From positions 89,158,280-89,222,279 of the forward strand of contig OV050033.1 in the NCBI GenBank assembly GCA_920105625.2: DNA of 64,000 nucleotides, in the 5' to 3' direction. Below the pieces are notes generated by a model. The model was not told where the DNA came from. It saw nothing but the letters and a program-made list of their open reading frames with translations, and searched no databases. The DNA is from Clusia tigrina (taxonomy: Eukaryota > Arthropoda > Insecta > Diptera > Clusiidae). Position numbers and translations under genes: made by a program. Numbering within the stretch: position 1 is the first letter of the stretch; each line of letters begins with the position of its first letter. This document shows, piece after piece, positions 28,466 to 36,950 of this stretch.

Positions 28466-28470
28466 CACTG
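28466..28470. repeat. Target-site duplication CACTG, left copy
   Basis: CACTG directly precedes the transposon and is repeated directly after it (31319-31323). A 5-bp duplication is the hallmark of Transib and of RAG-mediated transposition. Uninterrupted monomers read CACTGATAAAAC here, and removing the element plus one CACTG would restore a normal unit. Confidence 0.93.
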
Positions 28471-28508
28471 CACATGGGGCCAGATTCAATTTTTTTTGGC
28501 ATAAAGTC
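28471..28508 (+). repeat. Left terminal inverted repeat of the Transib element
   Basis: This 38-bp end matches the reverse complement of 31281-31318 at 37 of 38 positions. The mismatch is position 6 (CACATGG here, CACATAG at the other end). CACATGG resembles the CACWRTG-type heptamer of Transib ends and RAG signals. It is followed by a 12-bp spacer and a T8G tract at TIR positions 20-28. Confidence 0.95.
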
Positions 28509-28740
28509 GTAAATTTTTGTAAAATATATTTTGAATTTAACTGAATATTTTGAAAGGGCATACATTGGGTACATCGAATTCGCAAATAAAAACATTTCAG
28601 TGGCAACGCTGCATTTTTGCAGCGCTAACAAAGTCAGCTGTCTGGTCAGCTGTTTGTTTTGTCAAAATTGGCGGGAGTCTTTTACTCAACTTTGCGCTTT
28701 TGCTGTAGCAACACCAGGTATGCAAATCTTTTTTGGCAAA
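28509..28740 (+). promoter_or_regulatory. 5' subterminal region, probable transposase promoter
   Basis: AT-rich leader between the left TIR and the predicted first ATG. It contains a perfect hairpin with 7-bp arms (CGCTGCA, TTTT loop, TGCAGCG) at 28607-28624. Two copies of GTCAGCTGT follow at 28633-28641 and 28645-28653, each holding a palindromic CAGCTG E-box, an element found in some insect core promoters. A TATATT stretch lies near 28525 but is unremarkable in such AT-rich DNA. Calling this the promoter rests mainly on position. Confidence 0.45.
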
Positions 28741-28759
28741 ATGGAAAATAAAGGTCAAG
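28741..28759 (+). other. Predicted transposase exon 1
   Basis: ATGGAAAATAAAGGTCAAG encodes MENKGQ plus the first base of an alanine codon. It is followed by a good donor (CAAG|GTATGC). Joined to 29015 it gives MENKGQAKFEVSH in the transposase frame. An in-frame ATG at 28720 would add seven residues (MQIFFGK). I prefer 28741 for its AAAATGG context. Confidence 0.6.
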
Positions 28760-31014
28760 GTATGCCAAATATAATTGTTTTTAAATGTTTTCGAATTATG
28801 AGTTATATTTTTTAGTTGTGGATTGTCTTTGATATGTCTTATTTTAGAAAAAAACTAACCGAAGTGTTCGTGTATCGTGGAGTAAAAAACTAATTTCTGC
28901 CAATTTGTTCACAAAAAGTAATTATGCAAATGTTTACTCTAAACTGTGTTTTTAAACTTGTTGCTAACATTTTTTGCCCATTTTTGACCATTCGCGCATA
29001 TTTTGCATTTTTAGCCAAGTTTGAGGTAAGCCATTCTGCCCTACTGGATGTGTGGATCAACGAAAACCGAAATGAAAAAGCGTTATTTGACTGGATTGTG
29101 GATAAATTTCATTTAAATGATGTATCAGTTGACTTAAAGGCCGAAATCACTAAGAAAAAAAGGAATTTTCACCTTTATATTCTGAAAAATCTACCTAAAT
29201 GTAATCGTACAATTACGACATTTAAAAGGAAACATTCCAGTTGGCTTTTGTCAAGCATGACTGTTGTCGGGGAGAAAATCAACGACCAAGTTGCTTCAGA
29301 AAATCAAATGGGACGACCACGACTGTCTTACAGTGATGCAGGATCACGGCTAAAAAGAAAAATGGCAAAGGAACTGGCAGATAATGAAGAAAATAATACA
29401 AGTCTCCTTGTTCATGCAGCATCAGTTTCAGCGAAAAAGGCCAAAATGAGCGATACTGCGTTTGTATTAAAGAATACTCTTTCTACTTCTAGTTCATCAA
29501 GAGAGATTAGAAAGAAACTGTCATTCTCAGAGCCGGTACCACTCACACCAAGTCAAGCTCTGGCATTTTTGATCGACAACTCCGTCACTAAAGCGCAATA
29601 CAACAGCATGAGAGCTTTAAGTAAATCACAATTTTCCAACATTTATCCATGCTATAATAAAGTAAGAGAAGCCAAATTGGAGTGCAGGCCTACTGGAGTC
29701 AATGTGACGGAAACAAGAGCCGAAGTATCTCTCCAAAATTTGCTTAATCATACGGCCAGTAGAATTTTCCTTCTGCAGGATGATGTATTCAAGAAACATC
29801 AAAACATAGCAGATGTCAAACTAATAGCGAGCTATGGATTTGACGGCTCTACGGGGCAGAGTATGTACAAGCAGAGATTCCTAGGAGAAAGGTCTGATAT
29901 CAATGACGACTCATTATTTGTTACGAGCGTCATTCCACTGAAACTAACGGATGATTTTGGGACGCCTTTGTGGATAAATCAATCCCCCCCATTAGTAAGA
30001 TTTTGCAGACCCCTAAAGCTTGAATTCGCTAAAGAAACCAAAGATCTTATTCTGGCAGAAAAGGCGGATTTAGAATCACAAATTCAAAACTTAACAGCTT
30101 TTAATTACAATTTCTCAATTGACAGAAAAATCACTGTCACTTTTGATCTCCATTTGACATTGATTGACGGCAAGGTGTTAAATATATTAACGGGAACCAA
30201 ATCTTGTCAAGTATGTCCTATCTGTGGAGCCAGCCCAAAGGATTTTATGAAAACTACAGACATATCAAACTTTAAAGCTAAGTCTGGAAATCTTCAACAC
30301 GGCATCAGTCCCCTATATGCATGGATAAGATTTTTTGAGTTCGTACTTAAAATCTCGTATAAACTACACTTAAAAAAGTGGAAAGTAAGGGATAAAGAAG
30401 AAAAAGACATGATAACATCCCGTAAACAAGAAATACAAAAATTATTTTGGAGTGAAATGGGATTACATGTAGATAAGCCAAAAGAAAACGGAAGTGGAAA
30501 TACAAATGACGGAAATACCGCAAGAAGGGCATTTAAAAACACAAGGGAACTTTCAGTAATATTAGAACTAGATTATGATATTTTACAACGGTTTTATATT
30601 ATTTTAATAACTATATCCTGTGAATTCCCAGTAAATACTACTAAATTCAGCCAATTTTGCCAAGAAACTGCGTCGAATTATATGGAAAAGTATCCATGGT
30701 ACCCAATGTCAGCAACTTTCCACAAAGTTTTAGTTCACGGTTCACAGATAATAGCATCATCGGTATTACCTATCGGTTGCTTTGGAGAAAACGCATCTGA
30801 AGCGCGAAATAAACTTTATAAGCGCGATAGACAATCATATGCGAGACGAAATTCGCGTATCAACAATTTATCGGATGTGTTCCACCGATCAATGGATTCA
30901 TCGGACCCTTTTCTTTCAAGCCTTAATATAAAAAAAAGATTAGCTCAAAATAAAAAAATCCTCGTTACCAAAGGAAGTTATGGAACTTTTAGAAGTAGCA
31001 AATGTAGAATATAA
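28741..31014 (+). CDS. Transib transposase (RAG1-like DDE recombinase), two predicted exons
   Basis: This enzyme would bind the element's ends and cut and rejoin them in the nucleus. The contiguous frame runs from ATG 28924 to TAA 31014, 696 codons, and residue numbers use that frame. GRPR at 130-133 resembles the GGRPR motif of the RAG1 nonamer-binding domain. Catalytic residues are D307 (GFDGSTG), D415 (LIDGK) and E626 (EARNK). Zinc ligands are C431/C434 (CPIC) and H600/H605. The D-D gap of 108 residues and the H-x4-H gap equal those of mouse RAG1 (D600/D708, H937/H942). The better start is probably ATG 28741 (context AAAATGG) in a 7-codon exon joined across 28760-29014. This replaces a hydrophobic, unlikely N-terminus and gives about 672 residues. 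A 1-base frameshift at 30952-30958 cuts off an acidic tail. Family assignment is firm; start and splicing are inferred. Confidence 0.93.
28760..29014 (+). other. Predicted 255-bp spliceosomal intron
   Basis: Donor GTATGC at 28760. A possible branch point CTAAC lies at 28964-28968, 46 bases before the acceptor. The acceptor is a T-rich tract ending TTTTTAG at 29014. The segment is very AT-rich and its translated portion (the first 30 residues of the contiguous frame) is hydrophobic and unlike a transposase N-terminus. Splicing keeps the frame exactly. Not proven without transcript data. Confidence 0.55.
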
Positions 31015-31111
31015 TAACCAGGAACAGTTTTTAGACAGCGATGATAGCAACTCGGATACGGATCATGAAGACAACTTTTGCTTGGATTTGGAAGTAGAAA
31101 AAGAAGATTAA
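30944..31111 (+). pseudogene. Frameshifted acidic C-terminal tail of the transposase
   Basis: The main frame ends at 31014 with an uncharacteristic basic end. The frame one base ahead is open from 30944 to TAA 31109-31111. It reads SSLPKEVMELLEV and then a strongly acidic stretch including DSDDSNSDTDHED and EVEKED. The A7 run at 30952-30958 is the likely site, since one base fewer would join K678 to this tail and give a product of about 704 residues after splicing. An upstream TAG in that frame at 30941 excludes the earlier A8 run. It could be a true mutation, a sequencing error in a homopolymer, or less likely programmed frameshifting. Confidence 0.75.
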
Positions 31112-31280
31112 TTTAATAGTATTAATTTAATACCTTTAAGAAATCAGTATTTAAGTTGGTTTAAATCGAAACATCAAATAATAAAAAAAAATTTACTCCT
31201 CTGCAATGTGTCCTTATATGGGCGGTATAGGTGGGCGTGGTCGGATTGACTTGAAATTCAGCTCTCTAGCTTTATTATTA
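31112..31280 (+). other. 3' untranslated and subterminal region of the transposon
   Basis: AT-rich 3' region between the tail stop and the right TIR. It contains the poly(A) signal at 31180-31185. A short G-rich patch follows at 31220-31242 (GGGCGGTATAGG and GTGGGCGTGG), which stands out in this AT-rich DNA and may be a zinc-finger-type binding site. No further gene is visible. Confidence 0.6.
31180..31185 (+). terminator. Candidate polyadenylation signal AATAAA
   Basis: AATAAA lies 69 bases past the tail stop codon, in CAAATAATAAAAAAAA. A T/G-bearing stretch follows at about 31200-31250. Position and sequence fit a eukaryotic 3' end for the transposase mRNA. AT richness makes chance occurrence possible. 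Confidence 0.55.
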
Positions 31281-31318
31281 GACTTTATGCCAAAAAAAAT
31301 TGAATCTGGCCCTATGTG
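31281..31318 (-). repeat. Right terminal inverted repeat of the Transib element
   Basis: The reverse complement matches the left TIR over 38 bp with one difference at position 6. Read inward from the right end it begins CACATAGGGCC and carries the same 12-bp spacer and T8G tract. Inside of position 38 the two ends diverge at once. Confidence 0.95.
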
Positions 31319-31323
31319 CACTG
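31319..31323. repeat. Target-site duplication CACTG, right copy
   Basis: CACTG follows the right TIR and continues into ATAAAACTTCAAATGGCC, the normal satellite sequence. It pairs with 28466-28470. Confidence 0.93.
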
Positions 31324-32559
31324 ATAAAACTTCAAATGGCCCTAAATTCTATATAGTACGTCCTACACCTATCAAAGTTTGCAACATACAAATGCTTGTA
31401 ACTATTTACTGGAGCGTCATAAAACCTTGAAATTTTGTAACAATAAAGTACTCGAGCCTCTTGTCAATTTAAGCTATCGCTCAAAGCTATGCTACCCTTG
31501 AGTCCCAAATCAAACACTGATAAAACCTCAAATGGCCCTAACTTCTATACGGTACGTGCTACACCTATCAAAGTTTGCAACATACAAATGCTTGTAACTT
31601 TTTACTGAAGCGTCATAAAACCTTGAAATTTTGTAACAATAGAGTACTCGAGCCTCTTGTCAATTTAAGCTATCGCTCAAAGCTATTCTACCCTTGAGTC
31701 CCAAATGAAACACTGAAAAAACTTCAAATGGCCCTAACTTCTATACGGTATGTCCTACACCTATCAAAGTTTGCAACATAGAAATGCTTGTAACTTTTTA
31801 CTAAAGCGTCATAAAACCTTGAAATTTTGTGACAATAATGTGCTCGAGCCTCTTCTAAATTTAAGCTATCGCTCAAAGCTATGCTACCCTTGAGTCCCAA
31901 ATCAAACACTGATAAAACTTCAAATGGCACTAATTTCTATACGGTACGTCCAGCACCTATCAAAGTTTGCAATATACAAAAGATTGCAGCATACAAATGC
32001 TTGTAACTTTTTACTGGAGCGTCACAAAACCTTGAAATTTTGCAACAAGAAAGTACTCGAGCCTGTTGTCAAATTAAGCTATCGCTCAAAGCTATTCTAC
32101 CCTTGAGTCCCAAATGAAACACTGAAAAAATTCAAATGGCCCTAACTTCTATACGGTACGTCCTACACCTATCAAAGTTTGCAACATAGAAATGCTTGTA
32201 ACTTTTTACTGGAGCGTCATAAAACCTTGAAATTGTGTAACACTAAAGTACGCGAGCCTCTTGTCAATTTAAGCTATCGCTCAAAGCTATGCTACCCTTG
32301 ATTCCCAAATCAAACACTGATAAAACTTCAAGTGGCCCTAACTTCTATACGGTACGTCCTACACCTATCAAAGTTTGCAACATACAAATGCTTGTAACTT
32401 TTTACTGGAGCGTCATAAAACCTTGATATTTTGTAACAATAAAGCACTCGAGCCTCTTGTCAATTTAAGCTATCGTTCAAGGCTACGCTACCCTTGAGTC
32501 CCAAATCAAACACTGATAAAACTTCAAATGGCCCTAGCTTCTATACGGTACGTCCTACA

Positions 32560-35500
32560 CCTATCAAAGCTTCCAACATACAAATGCTTTTAACTTTTTA
32601 CTGGAGCGTCATAAAACCTTGAAATTTTGTAACAATAAAATACTCGCGCCTCTTGTCAATTTAAGCTGTAGCTCAAAGCTATGCTACCCTTGAGTCCCAA
32701 ATCAAACACTGACAAAGCTTCAAATGGCCCAAACTTCTATACGGTACGTCCTACAATTATCAAAGTTTGCAACATACAAATGCTTGTAACTTTTTACTGG
32801 AGCGTAAAAAAAACTTGAAACTTTGTAACAATAAAGTACTCGAGCCTCTTGTCAATTTAAGCTATCGCTCAAAGCTATGATACCCTTGAGTCCCAAATCA
32901 ATCACTGACAAAACTTCAAATGGCCCTAACTTCTATACGGTACGTCCTACACCTATCAAAGTTTGCAACATACAAATGCTTGTAACTTTTTACTGGAGCG
33001 TCAAAAAACCTTGAAATTTTGTAACAATAAAGTACTCGAGCCTCTTGTAAATTTAAGCTATCGCTCAAAGCTATGATACCCTTGAGTCCCAAATCAAAAA
33101 CCGATAAAGCTTCAAATGGCCCTAACTTCTATACGGACGTCCTACACCTATCAAAGTTTGCAACATACAAATGCTTGTAACTTTTTACTGGAGCGTCATA
33201 AAACATTGAAGTTTTGTAACAAGAAAGTACTCGAGCCTGTTGTCAATTTGAGCTATCTCTCAAAGCTATGCTACCCTTGAGTCCCAAATCAAACACTGAT
33301 AAATCTTCAAATGGCCCCAACTTCTATACGGTACGTCCTACACCCATCAAAGTTTGCAACATAGAAATGATTGTAACTTTTTACTGGAGCGTCATAAAAC
33401 CTTGCAATTTTGTAACAATAAAGTACTCGCGCCTCTTGTCAATTTAAGCTATCGCTCAAAGCTATGCTACCCTTGAGTCCCAAATCAAACACTGATAAAA
33501 CTTCAAATGGCCCTAACTTCTATACGGTACGTCCTACACCTATCAAAGTTTGCAACATACAAATGCTTGTAACTTTTTGCTGGAGCGTCATAAAACATTG
33601 AAATTTTGTAACAATAAAGAACTCGAGCCTCTTGTCAATTCGCTCAAAGCTATGCTGCCCTTGAGTCCCAAATCAAACACTGATAAAACTTCAAATGGCC
33701 CTAAATTCTATACGGTACGTCCTACACCTATCAAAGTTTGCAACATACAAATGCCTGTAACTTTTTACTGGAGCGTCATAAAACCTTGAAATTTTGTAAC
33801 AATAAAGCACTCGAGCCTCTTGTCAATTTAAGCTAACGTTCAAAGCTATGCTACCCTTGAGTCCCAAATCAAACACTGATAAAAGTTCAAATGGCCCTAG
33901 CTTCTATACGGTACGTCCTACACCTATCAAAGTTTCCAACATACAAATGCATGTAACTTTTTACTGAAGCTTCATAAAACCTTGAAATTTTGTAACAATA
34001 AAGTACTCGACCCTCTTGTCAATTTAAGCTATCGCCCAAAGCTAAGCTGCCCTTGAGTCCCAAAGCAAACACTGATAAAACTTCAAATGGCCCTAACTTC
34101 GATACGGTACGTCCTACACCTATCAAAGTTTGCAACATATAAATGCTTGTAGCTTTTTGCTGGAGCGTCATAAAACATTGAAATTTTGTAACAATAAAGT
34201 ACTCGAGCCTCTTGTCAATTTAAGCTATCGCTCAAAGCTATGCTGCCCTTGAGTCCCAAATCAAACACTGATAAAACTTCAAATGGCCCCAACTTCTATA
34301 CGGTAAGTCCTACACCTATCAAAGTTTGCAACATACAAATGCTTGTAACTTTTTACTGGAGAGTCAAAAAACCTTGAAATTTTGTAACAATAAAGTACTC
34401 GAGCCTCTTGTCAATTTAAGCTATCGCTCAAAGCTATGATACCCTTGAGTCCCAAATCAAACACTGATAAAGCTTCAAATGGCCCTAACTTCTATACGGT
34501 ACGTTCTACACCTATCAAAGTTTGCAACATACAAATGCTGGTAACTTTTCACTGGAGCGTCATAAAACATTGAAATTTTGTAACAAGAAAGTGCTCGAGC
34601 CTGTTGTCAATTTGAGCCATCGCTCAAAAACATGCTACCCTTGAGTCCCAAATCAAACACTGATAAATCTTCAAATGGCCCTAACTTCTATACGGTACGT
34701 CCTACACCTATCAAAGCTTCCAACATACAAATGCTTTTAACTTTTTACTGGAGCGTCATAAAACCTTGAAATTTTGTAACAATAAAGTACTCGCGCTTCT
34801 TGTCAATTTAAGCTATAGCTCAAAGCTATGCTACCCTTGAGTCCCAAATCAAACACTGACAAAGCTTCAAATGGCCCAAACTTCTATACGGTACGTCCTA
34901 CAATTATCAAAGTTTGCAACATACAAATGCTTGTAACTTTTTACTGGAGCGTAAAAAAAACTTGAAACTTTGTAACAATAAAGTACTCGAGCCTCTTGTC
35001 AATTTAAGCTATCGCTCAAAGCTATGATACCCTTGAGTCCCAAATCAATCACTGACAAAACTTCAAATGGCCCTAACTTCTATACGGTACGTCCTACACC
35101 TATCAAAGTTTGCAACATACAAATGCTTGTAACTTTTTACTGGAGCGTCAAAAAACCTTGAAATTTTGTAACAATAAAGTACTCGAGCCTCTTGTCAATT
35201 TAAGCTATCGCTCAAAGCTATGATACCCTTGAGTCCCAAATCAAACACTGATAAAGCTTCAAATGGCCCTAACTTCTATACGGTACGTCCTACACCTATC
35301 AAAGTTTGCAACATACAAATGCTTGTAACTTTTTACTGGAGCGTCATAAAACATTGAAATTTTGTAACAAGAAAGTATTCGAGCCTGTTGTCAATTTGAG
35401 CTATCTCTCAAAGCTATGCTACCCTTGAGTCCCAAATCAAACACTGATAAATCTTCAAATGGCCCCAACTTCTATACGGTACGTCCTACACCCATCAAAG

Positions 35501-36950
35501 TTTGCAACATACAAATGCTTGTAACTTTTTACTGGAGCGTCATAAAACCTTGCAATTTTGTAACAATAAAGTACTCGCGCCTCTTGTCAATTTAAGCTAT
35601 CGCTCAAAGCTATGCTACCCTTGAGTCCCAAATCAAACACTGATAAAACTTTAAATGGCCCTAACTTCTATACGGTACGTCCTACACCTATCAAACTTTG
35701 CAACATACAAATGCTTGTAACTTTTTGCTGGAGCGTCATAAAACATTGAAATTTTGTAACAATAAAAAACTCGAGCCTCTTGTCAATTCGCTCAAAGCTA
35801 TGCTGCCCTTGAGTCCCAAATCAAACACTGATAAAACTTCAAATGGCCCTAAATTCTATACGGTACGTCCTACACCTATCAAAGTTTGCAACATACAAAT
35901 GCCTGTAACTTTTTACTGGAGCGTCATAAAACCTTGAAATTTTGTAACAATAAAGCACTCGAGCCTTTTTTTTTTAATTTAAGCTATCGTTCAAAGCTAC
36001 GCTACCCTTGAGTCCCAAATCAAACACTGATAAAAGTTCAAATGGCCCTAGTTTCTATACGGTACGTCCTACACCTATCAAAGTTTCCAACATACAAATG
36101 CATGTAACTTTTTACTGGAGCGTCATAAAACCTTGAAATTTTGTAACAATAAAGTACTCGACCCTCTTGTCAATTTAAGCTATCGCTCAAAGCTAAGCTG
36201 CCCTTGAGTCCCAAAGCAAACACTGATAAAACTTCAAATGGCCCTAACTTCTATACGGTACGTCCTACACCTATCAAAGTTTGCAACATATAAATGCTTG
36301 TAGCTTTTTGCTGGAGCGTCATAAAACATTGAAATTTTGTAACAATAAAGTACTCGAGCCTCTTGTCAATTTAAGCTATCGCTCAAAGCTATGCTGCCCT
36401 TGAGTCCCAAATCAAACACTGATAAAACTTCAAATGGCCCCAACTTCTATACGGTAAGTCCTACACCTATCAAAGTTTGCAACATACAAATGCTTGTAAC
36501 TTTTTACTGGAGACTCAAAAAACCTTGAAATTTTGTAACAATAAAGTACTCGAGCCTCTTGTCACTTTAAGCTATCGCTCAAAGCTATGATACCCTTGAG
36601 TCCCAAATCAAACACTCACAAAACTTCAAATGGCCCTAACTTCTATACGGTACGTCCTACACCTATCAAAGTTTGCAACATACAAATGCTTGTAACTTTT
36701 TACTGGAGCGTCAAAAAACCTTGAAATTTTGTAACAATAAAGTACTCGAGCCTCTTGTCAATTTAAGCTATCGCTCAAAGCTAGGATACCCTTGAGTCCC
36801 AAATCAAACACAGATAAAGCTTCAAATGGCCCTAACTTCTATACGGTACGTTCTACACCTATCAAAGTTTGCAACATACAAATGCTGGTAACTTTTTACT
36901 GGAGCGTCATAAAACATTGAAATTTTGTAACAAGAAAGTACTCGAGCCTG
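32560..36950. repeat. Tandem duplication of an 11-monomer block (offset about 2,148 bp)
   Basis: TCAAAGCTTCCAAC is at 32564 and 34711, GCGTAAAAAAAACTTG is near 32803 and 34950, and the unit at 33550 recurs at 35698. Offsets are 2,147-2,148 bp. Units with an 8-bp deletion (GTCAATTCGCTC) sit at matching places in both copies and again near 38717. Later landmarks drift by one extra monomer (ACAAATGCTGG at 34531 and 36878). Confidence 0.84.
35961..35980. repeat. Aberrant T10 homopolymer inside a monomer
   Basis: GAGCC is followed by ten T residues (35966-35975) where other units have TCTTGTCAATTT. The sister copy near 33811 has the normal sequence. This is either a private mutation or a base-calling or polishing fault. 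Confidence 0.7.

Larger units (their letters stand above)
1..28470. repeat. 196-bp satellite DNA array, left part
   Basis: Head-to-tail tandem array with no gene in it. Counting from one ACATACAAATGC motif to the next gives 196 bp (1 to 197 to 393), and a hand-built consensus is 196 bp with about 37% G+C. Near-invariant landmarks in each unit are CTTTTTACTGGAGCG, TACTCGAGCC (an XhoI site), CTTGAGTCCCAAATC, CACTGATAAAAC, CTATACGGTACG and CCTATCAAAGTTTGC. All units share one orientation. Neighbouring monomers differ by scattered substitutions and small indels, while monomers several units apart can be almost identical, which indicates higher-order organisation. Because 196 is not a multiple of three, the reading frame shifts at every monomer and no long frame survives. 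The array starts before position 1. Confidence 0.97.
28471..31318 (+). mobile_element. Transib-superfamily DNA transposon, near-complete (2,848 bp)
   Basis: This is the only non-satellite sequence in the window. It has 38-bp terminal inverted repeats differing at one position, a perfect 5-bp CACTG target duplication, one transposase gene on the + strand, and a 3' poly(A) signal. Termini starting CAC, the 5-bp duplication and a RAG1-like DDE protein together define Transib. The insertion interrupts a single satellite monomer after unit position 136, and the satellite resumes in phase. Almost identical TIRs and a largely open gene argue for a recent insertion. The one visible defect is a frameshift near the gene's 3' end. 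I see no second gene and no RAG2-like sequence. Confidence 0.95.

Noticed and set aside
1..28470. CRISPR array
   Set aside because: Units are 196-bp continuous repeats with no spacer sequences, in a eukaryotic context.
28531..28815. A 94-codon frame upstream of the transposase as a separate gene
   Set aside because: Most of it is untranslated leader and intron. Its only likely coding part is the short stretch used as predicted exon 1.
30294..30542. Antisense frames of 82 and 61 codons inside the transposase
   Set aside because: Shadows of the transposase reading frame with no recognisable features.
28471..31318. Assignment of the element to hAT, CACTA or piggyBac
   Set aside because: Those groups have 8-bp, 2-3-bp and TTAA target duplications respectively, and lack the 108-residue D-D spacing with CPIC and H-x4-H seen here.
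31206..31430. A 74-codon frame crossing the right TIR into the satellite
   Set aside because: It spans the transposon-satellite junction, so it arose by the insertion and has no gene features.
33550..33789. Frames of 60-81 codons beginning MQHTNACNFLL or MFDLGFKGSIAL on either strand
   Set aside because: Same satellite read in other phases. Length depends only on private indels in each monomer.
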